Of a stretch of 64,000 bases of DNA, positions 40,333 to 48,660 are shown piece after piece. Made by a program: the position numbers and the translations under genes. Below the pieces are notes generated by a model. The model had not been told where the DNA came from. It worked only from the letters and a program-made list of their open reading frames with translations, and searched no databases. The stretch's first letter is position 1. Each line of letters starts with the position of its first letter. The DNA lies in contig NZ_LARW01000047.1 of assembly GCF_000971055.1 (NCBI RefSeq), positions 1-64,000 of the forward strand, read 5' to 3'. This DNA comes from Sphingomonas sp. SRS2. Its GTDB lineage: Bacteria > Pseudomonadota > Alphaproteobacteria > Sphingomonadales > Sphingomonadaceae.

Positions 40333-40959
40333 ATGTGCGAGAAGCCGGTCAAGGCAAAAAAGCCGGGGGGAAAGTTTTTGGGTGCATTGCAGCAAATGCC
40401 GGATGGCCACAGCCGCATCTTGGCGGCGGCTCGCCACCTGTTCGCCGAGCGGGGATTTCACCGGACCGCCATGTCCGAACTGGCGGCCGAGGCAAAGGTC
40501 AGCGTCGGCCAAATCTATCGCTCGTTCAAGAACAAGAATGACATCATCGTCGCCATCGTCGGTGAAGACGTCGCGGACTTCCTGGCAGAGTTCGATGACG
40601 CCCTGCGGCGCACGCAAGCGGGCGAGATCACGATCGAGAAGGCATTCGAGCTGCTCGTCTGCAACAACCTGACCGAGAGCGAAACCGCGCTGTCCTTCGA
40701 AATGCTGGCCGAAGCGAGCCGCAATCCATCGGTCGCGGAGAAGATCGACGCGTTCCTGACGCCGTGCCGCGTCACCCTGCGGGCCCTGGCCTGCGAGGCG
40801 AATAAGGCGCTTAGCGAGCACGCGCTCGAAGCCGCTGAGGAATTTCTGCTGGCCTGCCTGTTCGGCCTCGGCCATCGGCCGCTGTCGCGGCGGGCGAAGG
40901 ATGTCGCGGCGACTGCGCCCGACATCGCCCGGCTGATGGTGAAAGCGCTGCAGGGCTGA
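40333..40959 (+). CDS. TetR/AcrR-family repressor of the adjacent efflux operon
   Basis: 208 residues. Lysine-rich N-terminus, then a helix-turn-helix at about 28-72 (RILAAARHLFAERGFHRT, SELAAEAKVSVGQIYRSF with K-N-K-NDII). The C-terminal domain is helical and ligand-binding, with two Cys (LVCNNL, TPCRVTL). Divergent from the fusion protein-pump-channel operon with a perfect palindrome between them, the standard layout of a local efflux repressor whose ligand is a pump substrate. Confidence 0.9.
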   Translation: MCEKPVKAKKPGGKFLGALQQMPDGHSRILAAARHLFAERGFHRTAMSELAAEAKVSVGQIYRSFKNKNDIIVAIVGEDVADFLAEFDDALRRTQAGEITIEKAFELLVCNNLTESETALSFEMLAEASRNPSVAEKIDAFLTPCRVTLRALACEANKALSEHALEAAEEFLLACLFGLGHRPLSRRAKDVAATAPDIARLMVKALQG

Positions 40960-40973
40960 CCCGCCGGAAGGCA

Positions 40974-40997
40974 GGGGAGCAGGCGGACCCGCTCCCC
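40974..40997. terminator. Hairpin between convergent tetR and ahcY
   Basis: GGGGAGC at 40974-40980 pairs with GCTCCCC at 40991-40997 around a 10-nt loop. There is no T-run on either strand, so it is a weak intrinsic terminator at best. It sits 15 bp after the tetR stop and 8 bp before the end of ahcY. Confidence 0.5.
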
Positions 40998-41004
40998 GTG
41001 CCGA

Positions 41005-42426
41005 TCAGTAGCGGTAGTGGTCGGGCTTGAACGGCCCTTCGGTCGACACCCCGATATACCCGGCCTGCTTCGCGGTGAGCTTGGTCAGCTTGACGCCGAG
41101 CTTCTCGAGGTGGAGCGCGGCCACCTTCTCGTCGAGATGCTTCGGCAGGACATAGACCTCGTTCTTGTAGTTCTCGCCGCGCGTCCACAGCTCGATCTGC
41201 GCAAGCGTCTGGTTGGTGAAGCTCGCCGACATCACGAAGCTCGGGTGACCGGTCGCGCAGCCCAGGTTCACCAGCCGGCCCTTGGCCAGGATGATGATCT
41301 GCTTGCCGTCGGGGAACTTTACCAGGTCGGTGCCGGGCTTGACCTCGTTCCACTCGTAATTGCTTAGCGCCGCGATCTGGATTTCGCTGTCGAAGTGGCC
41401 GATGTTGCACACGATCGACATCGGTTTCATCGCCGCCATATGTTCGGCGGTGATGACGTCGGCGTTGCCGGTCGCGGTGCAGAAGATGTCGGCGCGCTTG
41501 ACTGCCTCTTCCATCGTCACGACTTCGAAACCTTCCATCGCCGCCTGCAGCGCGCAGATCGGATCGACCTCCGTCACCATGACGCGCGCGCCGCCATTGC
41601 GGAGCGACTGGGCCGAGCCCTTGCCGACATCGCCGAAGCCGGCGACGCAGGCGACCTTGCCGGCGAGCATGACGTCGGTAGCGCGGCGGATCGCGTCGAC
41701 CAGCGATTCCTTGCAGCCATAGAGATTGTCGAACTTCGACTTGGTGACGCTGTCGTTAACGTTGATCGCGGGGAAGGGCAGTTCGCCCTTCTTGGCGATC
41801 TCATAGAGACGGTGCACACCGGTGGTGGTCTCTTCCGAGACGCCCTTCAGGTTCTTGACGGTCTCGGTCAGATAGCCCGGATATTTGGCGATGAACGCCT
41901 TTAGCGAGCGCTGGAACTCGACTTCTTCCTCATTCTCGGGCTCGCCGAGGGTGGCGCCGGCTTCGAGCTTCGCGCCCCACAGCGCGAACATCGTCGCGTC
42001 GCCGCCATCGTCGAGGATGATGTTGGCGGTCTGGCCGTCGCTATCCGCGCCCCAGTTGAAGATATCGCCGACATAATCCCAATAATCGGCCAGGCTCTCG
42101 CCCTTGACCGCGAAAACCGGAACGCCCGTCGCGGCGATCGCCGCGGCGGCATGGTCCTGGGTCGAGAAGATGTTGCAGGTCGCCCAGCGAACGTCGGCGC
42201 CCAGCGCGGTCAGCGTCTCGATCAGCACGGCGGTCTGGATCGTCATGTGCAGCGATCCGGTGATCCGCGCGCCCTTCAGCGGCTTCGACGCGCCGAACTC
42301 GGAGCGCAGCGCCATCAGGCCCGGCATCTCGGTCTCGGCGATATTGATCTCGGCGCGGCCGAAATCGGCGAGGCTCAGATCGGCAATGACATAGTCTTTG
42401 AATTCAGTCGCAACGGCGGTGGCCAC
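41005..42426 (-). CDS. ahcY: Adenosylhomocysteinase
   Basis: NAD-dependent hydrolase that splits S-adenosylhomocysteine into adenosine and homocysteine, relieving product inhibition of methyltransferases. 473 residues. NAD fold [13 protein letters not shown], substrate region [16 protein letters not shown], and the C-terminal FKPDHYRY that reaches the neighbouring subunit. The start is a GTG at 42426 with AAGGAG 7 nt upstream; no suitable ATG exists. A perfect palindrome lies 83 bp upstream. Confidence 0.96.
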   Translation of the reverse strand: MATAVATEFKDYVIADLSLADFGRAEINIAETEMPGLMALRSEFGASKPLKGARITGSLHMTIQTAVLIETLTALGADVRWATCNIFSTQDHAAAAIAATGVPVFAVKGESLADYWDYVGDIFNWGADSDGQTANIILDDGGDATMFALWGAKLEAGATLGEPENEEEVEFQRSLKAFIAKYPGYLTETVKNLKGVSEETTTGVHRLYEIAKKGELPFPAINVNDSVTKSKFDNLYGCKESLVDAIRRATDVMLAGKVACVAGFGDVGKGSAQSLRNGGARVMVTEVDPICALQAAMEGFEVVTMEEAVKRADIFCTATGNADVITAEHMAAMKPMSIVCNIGHFDSEIQIAALSNYEWNEVKPGTDLVKFPDGKQIIILAKGRLVNLGCATGHPSFVMSASFTNQTLAQIELWTRGENYKNEVYVLPKHLDEKVAALHLEKLGVKLTKLTAKQAGYIGVSTEGPFKPDHYRY

Positions 42427-42508
42427 CGGGCTTCTCCTTGGGGCTGGGGCAGCCGGGGACGCCGGCGGCAATGCCGGGCGCAATAGCGGGAGAGCTGTCG
42501 CGATGCAA

Positions 42509-42528
42509 ATATAAAGAATTCTTTATAT
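42509..42528. promoter_or_regulatory. Perfect AT-rich palindrome upstream of ahcY
   Basis: ATATAAAGAATTCTTTATAT, 20 bp and fully symmetric, is isolated in very GC-rich surroundings 83 bp before the ahcY GTG. The position suits an operator. ArsR-family SahR regulators control ahcY and methionine-cycle genes in many proteobacteria through AT-rich palindromes of this general form; assignment to SahR is inference. Confidence 0.6.
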
Positions 42529-42534
42529 CGCTCG

Positions 42535-42625
42535 CGTCGCCCCGGCGGAGGCCGGGGCCGTCAGGTTGTTTGCGGTGATGTTGAGACAGGAGCCTCTGGC
42601 GGCCCCGGCCTCCGCCGGGGCGACG
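42535..42625. repeat. Long inverted repeat, GCCCCGGCGG family
   Basis: Exact 26-bp arms at 42535-42560 and 42600-42625 around a 39-nt spacer. Related single arms occur at 22716-22745 and, degenerate, around 45995-46015. Lies between the ahcY promoter region and the end of the convergently placed secreted-protein gene, where it may also terminate transcription. Confidence 0.75.
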
Positions 42626-42629
42626 GCAT

Positions 42630-43118
42630 CTATTGCCCGATCACCGCCATCGTCTCCTGCCCGCAACGCCCGCCGGGCAATGCCGGGTTGAGGCCCTGGC
42701 GGTCGGCAATCATCGTGAGGCCTTCGTGCGAATTGGCCATCAGCGCGGCCTCGGCGGCGGTGCTGCGCGCGGTGGCGCAGCTGTCGGCGTTGGTCCTGGC
42801 CGCGCCATAGGCGTTGGCGAGCGAGGTGGTGAAACGGTCATAGGCGGTCTGGCCATAGACCGGCCCTGCCGAGCCGATGAAAAAGGCTTTGATCCGGTCG
42901 TTGGCCGCGCCGATCGCGCCGCGGTTGGCGCGGACGAAGGCGTTATAGTCCGCCGAGATGTTGAACCCCATCGCCTGGCAGCGCAGCGTCTCGACCATCA
43001 GGAAGGTCTGGAGATCGCGCACGCGGGCTGCGCTCGCATGGTCGGCCGACCAGCAGCCGGCATTGGCCGGCGACACCGCCGACAGCACGGCCACGGCCGC
43101 GCATAAAAACTTCCGCAT
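42630..43118 (-). CDS. Small secreted or periplasmic protein, function unknown
   Basis: 162 residues with a signal peptide (MRKFLCAAVAVLSAVSPANA, cleavage likely after ANA). The mature protein starts GCWSADHASAARVRDLQTFL and holds four cysteines that could form two disulphides (GCWS, LRCQ, DSCAT, GRCGQE). No family recognised. Flanked on its 3' side by the long inverted repeat. Probably monocistronic. Confidence 0.75.
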   Translation of the reverse strand: MRKFLCAAVAVLSAVSPANAGCWSADHASAARVRDLQTFLMVETLRCQAMGFNISADYNAFVRANRGAIGAANDRIKAFFIGSAGPVYGQTAYDRFTTSLANAYGAARTNADSCATARSTAAEAALMANSHEGLTMIADRQGLNPALPGGRCGQETMAVIGQ

Positions 43119-43291
43119 CGGGAGAAAACCTTGCCCAAGACTGCTTCCTATAAGCAGCCACCCCTCCGCAAGATCGACTCCAAGCCTTCATCGAGTCTTG
43201 CCGGAATTGGTTAAGAGCAGATCTAAATGTCTGATTTTTCAGTACGATAACGTAATGAGATGCCTAGTGCACGACCAGAGTGTCGAGGAGT

Positions 43292-43852
43292 CTACGCCCG
43301 GCCACTAGTCGATGCGAGCATGCGCGGATCGATACCGGCCGATCGCATCGCCAGATCCCATCTTTCCGGAGCGGCATGCTCGAACAACAGGCTGTCCTCA
43401 CCCCGAGTCGCAAGCCAGCCATGGCGGCGCATCTCGCCATCGAGCTGTCCTTGGCCCCAGCCGGCATAGCCGAGCGCGACCAGCCACCGCGCCGGCCCCT
43501 CACCCCCGGCGATCGCGCGCAGCACGTCGAGTGTCGAGGTCAGCCCCCAGCGCCCGTCGACATCGACGGTATCCTCGCCGGTCCAGTCGAGGCCGTGCAG
43601 GACGAAGCCGCGCTGCGGCTCGACCGGACCACCGGCATGGATCGCGCGATCGGGGGCGAGCCCAGGCGCGATGTCGAGCTGTTCGAGCAGGGTATGCAGC
43701 CTGATGCCGGGCAGGATGCGGCCGACGCCGACACCCAGTGCGCCCTGATCATCATGCGCGCACATCGCGATCACCGCCTTTTCGAAGCGCGGATCGCCTA
43801 TGCCGGGCATGGCGAGCAGATATTGTCCGCTGAGAGAGGCAGGCGCATCCAT
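43292..43852 (-). CDS. YqgE/AlgH family protein
   Basis: 186 residues. Begins SLSGQYLLAMPGIGDPRFEKAVI, the typical YqgE start, and continues with DDQGALGVGVGR and VALGYAGWGQGQLDGEM, both strongly conserved in the family. Biochemical function of YqgE/AlgH is unsettled. Stand-alone gene divergent from the peroxiredoxin gene with 170 bp between starts. Confidence 0.93.
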   Translation of the reverse strand: MDAPASLSGQYLLAMPGIGDPRFEKAVIAMCAHDDQGALGVGVGRILPGIRLHTLLEQLDIAPGLAPDRAIHAGGPVEPQRGFVLHGLDWTGEDTVDVDGRWGLTSTLDVLRAIAGGEGPARWLVALGYAGWGQGQLDGEMRRHGWLATRGEDSLLFEHAAPERWDLAMRSAGIDPRMLASTSGRA

Positions 43853-44022
43853 CGTCCGCTTTTATAGACCTCGCCCCTGCGGACGCAAAGTGGCGAACGG
43901 GTGGGATCGCCCGGCCTCATCACAGGGCGAGGGGTGGCCTCTAAAAAGCTCGCAATCGCGTCCTATGTTCTGCAACATGGCGCGGCTAACACCGCCCGAG
44001 ACGAAAAGGACAGGAGACGCAG

Positions 44023-44505
44023 ATGCCGATCAGCACCGGAGACCGTATTCCCGCTGCGACCTTCAAGGTGATGACCGATGACGGCCCCGCCGAAATGAGC
44101 AGCGATGCGCTGTTCGCCGGTCGCACCGTCGCGCTCTTCTCGGTGCCCGGCGCCTTTACCCCGACCTGCTCGGCCAAACATCTGCCGGGATTCGTCGACA
44201 AGGCCGACGAAATTCGGGCGAAGGGCGTCGACGAGATCGTCTGCACCGCAGTGAACGACGCCTTTGTGATGGGCGCATGGGGCAAGTCGGCCGGCGCCGA
44301 TGGCAAGGTGACGATGCTGGCCGACGGCAATGGCGATTTCGTCAAGGCAATCGGCCTGACCATGGACGCCAGCGGCGCGGGCCTCGGCATGCGCGGCCAG
44401 CGCTTCTCGATGATCGTCAGGGACGGCGTGGTGACCACCCTGAATGTAGAGGCCCCGCGCGAATATAATGTCAGCAGCGCCGATCACCTGCTCGGCCAGC
44501 TATGA
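44023..44505 (+). CDS. Peroxiredoxin, Prx5-type
   Basis: Thiol peroxidase reducing H2O2 and alkyl hydroperoxides. 160 residues. The peroxidatic Cys is C49 in SVPGAFTPTCSAKHLPGF, the Prx5/hybrid-peroxiredoxin motif, with a second Cys C74 (DEIVCTAVND). The conserved RxS-like RGQRFSMIVRDG is present. GACAGGAGACGC precedes the ATG. It is followed 23 bp later by AMP nucleosidase. Confidence 0.94.
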   Translation: MPISTGDRIPAATFKVMTDDGPAEMSSDALFAGRTVALFSVPGAFTPTCSAKHLPGFVDKADEIRAKGVDEIVCTAVNDAFVMGAWGKSAGADGKVTMLADGNGDFVKAIGLTMDASGAGLGMRGQRFSMIVRDGVVTTLNVEAPREYNVSSADHLLGQL

Positions 44506-44528
44506 GAGAAACACATAAGGAGTAGTAA

Positions 44529-45977
44529 TTGCCATCCACCCAGAGTCAGACCATCGTCGATCAGCTCGACGCGATCTATCAGCAATCGGTTTCCCGGCTG
44601 CGCGCCGCGCTGACCCATTATATCCGCACCGGCGAACGGCCCGATCCGGCGATGCGCGGCAACGGCGCCTTCGCCTATCCCGAAATCCGGCTGCGCTATG
44701 ACGGCACGCGCGATCCCGGCCCGCTCGGTCGCGCCTACGGGCGGCTCCAGGCGGCGGGCGACTATGCGATCGCGGTCACGCAGCCAGCGCTGTTCGCCTC
44801 CTATCTTGCCCAGCAGATGGACCTGCTGATCGACGATTTCGGCGTGACCGTCGAGGCCGGGGTCAGCCGTACCGAGATCCCCTATAATTATGTGCTCGAC
44901 GCGGGCGACGATCTCGACCTGACCGGCGCCGCGCCGGTCGAACTGGCGCGGATTTTTCCGTCGACCGAATTGTCGCATATCGGCGATGAGCTCGCCGACG
45001 GGCTGTGGGTGCAGGAAGAGGGCGCTGCCCGTCCGCTCGCCCTGTTCGATGCGCCGCGCGTGGACTTCAGCCTTGCGCGGCTGCGCCATTATACCGGCAC
45101 GCCGCCGGGCCATGTGCAGGACTATATCCTGTTCACCAACTATCACCGCTATGTTGACGAGTTCGTCCACTGGGCGATCGAGCAGCTCGACGGCGACAGC
45201 CGCTACACGATGCTGAGTGGTGCCGGCGGGGTGGAAATTCGCCCTGGCGATCCCGACCCCAAACAGGCGATCGCCGACAGCGCGTGGCGCAAGCACCAGA
45301 TGCCGGCCTATCATCTCGTCGCCCCCGATGGATCGGGGATCACATTGGTCAATATCGGCGTCGGCCCGTCCAACGCCAAGACGATCACCGATCATCTCGC
45401 GGTGACGCGGCCCGCGGCCTGGCTGATGATCGGCCATTGCGGCGGACTGCGACCCAGCCAGCGGATCGGCGACTATGTGCTCGCGCACGCCTATCTGCGC
45501 GACGACCATGTCCTCGACAGCGTGCTGCCCCCCGAAATCCCGATCCCCGCGATCGCCGAGGTCCAGCAGGCGCTGACCCACGCCGCCGAGATCGTATCGG
45601 GCGAGAGCCGCGAACAGCTGAAGCTGCGTATGCGGACCGGCACGGTCGTGACCTCGGACGACCGCAACTGGGAGCTGCGCTATACCGCCTCGGCGCTGCG
45701 CTTCAGCCAGAGCCGCGCAGTCGCGATCGACATGGAATCGGCGACGCTCGCCGCACAGGGCTATCGCTTCCGCGTGCCCTATGGGACGTTGCTGTGCGTG
45801 TCGGACAAGCCGATCCATGGCGAGATCAAATTGCCCGGCCAGGCCAACCGCTTTTACGAGCGCGCGATCGCCGAGCATCTCCAGATCGGCATCGCTGCGG
45901 TCAGCCTGCTGCGCGGCGAGGGCTCACGCCTGCACAGCCGCAAGCTGCGCGCCTTTGATGAACCGCCGTTCCGCTAA
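44529..45977 (+). CDS. amn: AMP nucleosidase
   Basis: Hydrolyses AMP to adenine and ribose-5-phosphate, adjusting adenylate pools. 482 residues. N-terminal regulatory domain, then a nucleoside-phosphorylase-like catalytic domain with IGVGPSNAKTITDHL, MIGHCGGLRPSQ and the AIDMESATLAAQG nucleoside-binding motif. The start is TTG at 44529, 6 nt after AAGGAG; no ATG fits. Close to the peroxiredoxin gene and probably cotranscribed. Confidence 0.93.
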   Translation: MPSTQSQTIVDQLDAIYQQSVSRLRAALTHYIRTGERPDPAMRGNGAFAYPEIRLRYDGTRDPGPLGRAYGRLQAAGDYAIAVTQPALFASYLAQQMDLLIDDFGVTVEAGVSRTEIPYNYVLDAGDDLDLTGAAPVELARIFPSTELSHIGDELADGLWVQEEGAARPLALFDAPRVDFSLARLRHYTGTPPGHVQDYILFTNYHRYVDEFVHWAIEQLDGDSRYTMLSGAGGVEIRPGDPDPKQAIADSAWRKHQMPAYHLVAPDGSGITLVNIGVGPSNAKTITDHLAVTRPAAWLMIGHCGGLRPSQRIGDYVLAHAYLRDDHVLDSVLPPEIPIPAIAEVQQALTHAAEIVSGESREQLKLRMRTGTVVTSDDRNWELRYTASALRFSQSRAVAIDMESATLAAQGYRFRVPYGTLLCVSDKPIHGEIKLPGQANRFYERAIAEHLQIGIAAVSLLRGEGSRLHSRKLRAFDEPPFR

Positions 45978-46080
45978 GGCCGTAATCGAGCGTCGCCTCG
46001 GCGGACACCGGGGCCGCCACCACATGCGCGACGGCCTTATCGCAAGACCAGTACCGGTCCCGGCTTTCGCCCGAGCGATA

Positions 46081-46356
46081 TCAGTGTCGCCGGGAACCCA
46101 GCGTCGCCAGCCGCGCGGGGATGCTTTCCAGGCTGGCGGCATGGCTGGCCGCGTGGAGATCGTCGGCGCGCAGGATCGCCGCGACCGAAGCGCAGCGCTG
46201 GCCGACATGGTCGAGCGCCTGGAGACCGGTCATATGGCGCGCGGCGACCGTCTCGTCACCGGCCAGCGCGATGCCCAGGACTTCGAGCTGCGCGCGCGCG
46301 GCATCGAGCTCGTCGGCGAGCATGGCGAGAATGTCGTCCTGGCTGATCGATGTCAT
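46081..46356 (-). CDS. Small helical protein, function unknown
   Basis: 91 residues, acidic and rich in Ala, Leu and Asp, predicted all-helical (MTSISQDDILAMLADELD, then a second helix around GLQALDHVGQRCASVAAIL). The start at 46356 has GGGGGGC just upstream. It lies 150 bp beyond cheB on the same strand, separated from it by a two-hairpin repeat. No family recognised. Could be an accessory of the response regulators, but only position supports that. Confidence 0.6.
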   Translation of the reverse strand: MTSISQDDILAMLADELDAARAQLEVLGIALAGDETVAARHMTGLQALDHVGQRCASVAAILRADDLHAASHAASLESIPARLATLGSRRH

Positions 46357-46371
46357 ACTGCCCCCCGGCAA

Positions 46372-46494
46372 AGAGCCTGATCGTCCAAGGTGGAAGCGCT
46401 CTGCGCTTCCGCCGATGGCATAAATCAGGCTCTCCTTCTATAGTTGAGACCTTGATTCACGTCCGGGCTCGAGCAGCCTGAACGATCAAGGTCG
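46372..46494. repeat. Two-hairpin dispersed repeat, copy 2
   Basis: 123-bp element homologous to 11981-12104. First stem AGAGCCTGAT/ATCAGGCTCT encloses GGAAGCGC/GCGCTTCC; the second stem is GACCTTGAT/ATCAAGGTC. Pairing is better here than in copy 1, and substitutions between copies largely keep the stems. Lies between cheB and the 91-residue gene. Confidence 0.78.
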
Positions 46495-46506
46495 TACATC
46501 TGTTGG

Positions 46507-47574
46507 TCAGGCCGCATCGGCGATGCGGCGGCAATTTTCCAGAATCGCGCCGACAATCTGATCGAGCGGGAGATCGCGTTCGATCACCCCGGCCTCGCGC
46601 GCCGCGGCGGGCGCCTGATCGACGAGGCAGGTCAGCGAATCCTGCGAGATGGTATGCGCGCCGGTCGCGCGGAGCGCCTTGAGGCCGGCGACGCCATCGG
46701 CGCCCATGCCGGTCAGCATCACCCCGACGGCATTGACCCCGGCGGTCTTGGCGGCGGTGGCGAACAACAGGCTTGCCGATGGGCGGACGCCGTTGACCGG
46801 ATTGGAGTTGATCAGCCGCAGCGACGGCTCGGGCCAACGGTCGAGCACGGCGTGGGTCGCCGCATCGGTCACGATCTGGATCTCCCCGCGGCGGAGGGCG
46901 CGACCGTCCTCGGCGGGTAGGACCCTGGCATGGCACAGCGTCTTGAGCCGCTTGAGCAGCGGCGGCACGAACTCGGGCTCGATCTGCAGATTGACCACGA
47001 CCGGCGGGCAATCGACCGGAAAGGATGGCAGCAATTGCAGCAGCGCATCGACGCCGCCGGTCGATGTGCTCATCAGTACGACCTTGCCGTTCCAGTCATA
47101 GCCGGCTGGCGCTGGCTGCGCCTGCACCGCCGGACGGGCGGGCGCATCGATGGCGTAGCGCGCGAAGCGGACATTGCCGGTCGCGGCGGCGATCACCAGC
47201 GCGGAGAGCTTGGCGGCAAACTCGTCGCGATTGGTCGAGCTGGGCTTGGGAAAGCAGTCGACTGCGCCGAGTTCGAGCGCCTTGAAGCTCGTCTCAGCGC
47301 CCTTCTGGGTCAGGGACGACAGCATGATTACCGGGGTGGGCCGATCGCGCATGATTTCCCCGAGGAATTCGAGCCCGCTCATCCCGGGCATCTCGACGTC
47401 CAGAGTGATGACATTGGGGCGCTTCTCGATCATCAGCTTGCGCGCCTCGGCGGCGCTCGAAGCGGTTCCGACCACCTCGATGCCGGAGACGCGCTCGAAA
47501 ATGGCGCCGAAGAAAGCGCGCATCGTGATCGAATCGTCGACGATGAGAACGCGGGCTCTGACGGGAAGGCTCAA
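46507..47574 (-). CDS. cheB: CheB-like chemotaxis methylesterase, catalytic His replaced
   Basis: 355 residues. N-terminal receiver with phospho-Asp D59 (VITLDVEMPGMSG) and PKPSS, then a linker and a CheB methylesterase domain. The nucleophile S171 (STSTGG) and the Asp loop LTGMGADGVAGL are present. The usual QH motif of the catalytic His reads VNLQIEPEF here, giving Gln at 197. CheB normally demethylates chemoreceptors and deamidates glutamines; activity here is uncertain. The start is TTG at 47574 with GGAGA 7 nt upstream. It follows the CheY-like gene by 13 bp. Confidence 0.87.
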   Translation of the reverse strand: MSLPVRARVLIVDDSITMRAFFGAIFERVSGIEVVGTASSAAEARKLMIEKRPNVITLDVEMPGMSGLEFLGEIMRDRPTPVIMLSSLTQKGAETSFKALELGAVDCFPKPSSTNRDEFAAKLSALVIAAATGNVRFARYAIDAPARPAVQAQPAPAGYDWNGKVVLMSTSTGGVDALLQLLPSFPVDCPPVVVNLQIEPEFVPPLLKRLKTLCHARVLPAEDGRALRRGEIQIVTDAATHAVLDRWPEPSLRLINSNPVNGVRPSASLLFATAAKTAGVNAVGVMLTGMGADGVAGLKALRATGAHTISQDSLTCLVDQAPAAAREAGVIERDLPLDQIVGAILENCRRIADAA

Positions 47575-47587
47575 GCGTAGGTCTCCG

Positions 47588-47965
47588 TCACAGCGCGGCG
47601 TGGCGGATGGCGGATGCGAGTTGCACCGGATCGAAGGGCTTGACGATCCAGCCATCGGCGCCGGCTTCGCGGGCGCGTGTCATCTTGTCTTCGGAACTCT
47701 CGGTGGACAGGACCAGGATCGGCATGTCGCTGTGGGGCCCCTGGGCGCGCACCGTCTCGACCAGGCCATAGCCGTCCATGCGCGGCATGTTGATGTCGGT
47801 GATCATAAGGTCGGGGCGCTCATTCGCGGCCAGCCATTCGAGCGCGGCGACCCCGTCTTCGGCCTCGGCGACTGCATAGCCCTGCCGCGAGAGCGCGCTG
47901 CGCAACAGCATCCGCATGCTGGGCGAGTCATCCACGGTCAAAATCAACTTGGGCACGCGCATCAT
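47588..47965 (-). CDS. cheY: CheY-like single-domain response regulator
   Basis: 125-residue receiver domain only. Acid pocket TVDDSPSM, phospho-Asp in LMITDINMPRMDG, switch Thr/Ser LVLSTES, and Lys in GWIVKPFDP. In a unit with cheB, so probably part of a chemotaxis or chemosensory phosphorelay; cheA is not in the window. Two adjacent ATG codons (47965 and 47962) are both possible starts. Confidence 0.9.
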   Translation of the reverse strand: MMRVPKLILTVDDSPSMRMLLRSALSRQGYAVAEAEDGVAALEWLAANERPDLMITDINMPRMDGYGLVETVRAQGPHSDMPILVLSTESSEDKMTRAREAGADGWIVKPFDPVQLASAIRHAAL

Positions 47966-48660
47966 CCCGTTGCAAGGGCCTTCAGCCCATTCAGCATCGG
48001 TACCGCAAACCGGTTAACACCGCGTTTCCGCGGTCGCTCGTCCACATCCAAAGTCCTTATGTTCGATCATTTTTTTGGCCCTCCCGACCCCATTGCCGCA
48101 AGTCTGTCGCCGCCGCCGATCATTGGCCAGCAATAGGGCGGCCAGCGCCGGCCGCGGATCATGGTAGGAATCAGCCGATTAACCGACCTTCCTTATAGGT
48201 AAAAGTCCGGAGAGGCGGGCGGGGCTGCCACAATTATAGCAAGGCTGACTCTGTTCTTTTTTGGCGCTTTTTCCCAGCGGGCATGCATCGGACGGCACGC
48301 ACCGCTGATTCATCTCCACCCAAAACTTGGCCGAATTAATGATAGTTTCTGAAATAAAATTGCAAGAACCGAGAAAAAAACAGCGGAATATATCTCATTA
48401 ACGATGAAACTGGTCTGCCGCATGGTAGAAACAGTTCAGCATAGAAGCTCGGAAAAACTCACCGGCTTCAATTTGGAACTCGTTAACTCCCCCCAGGATC
48501 CCGACCGGATGCCGACGGAGACCAAAACCGACTTCATTGTTTCTAATCCGAAACAACTATCGTCATTTTTTTTGTTGCTTAAGTGCCGTCAGTGGTTAAC
48601 TAACGAAAAAAGCAAGCATTTTGGTCAAGGGGGACCGGTGCGCACGGGCTGGGGCAGGCC
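47966..48660. other. 695-bp intergenic region with an AT-rich island
   Basis: Divergent upstream region of cheY (minus) and the FixJ-like regulator (plus). From about 48230 to 48620 the sequence is strikingly AT-rich (poly-A and poly-T runs, ATTAATGATAG, GAATATATCTCATTAACG) against GC-rich flanks. Several TTAAC elements occur. It should hold promoters of both genes. A plus-strand frame of 86 codons (48404-48664) is open but is not credible as a gene. Confidence 0.6.

Noticed and set aside
47966-48660. TTAAC words considered as CtrA binding sites
   Set aside because: None shows the TTAA-N7-TTAA spacing; in AT-rich sequence such words are expected by chance.
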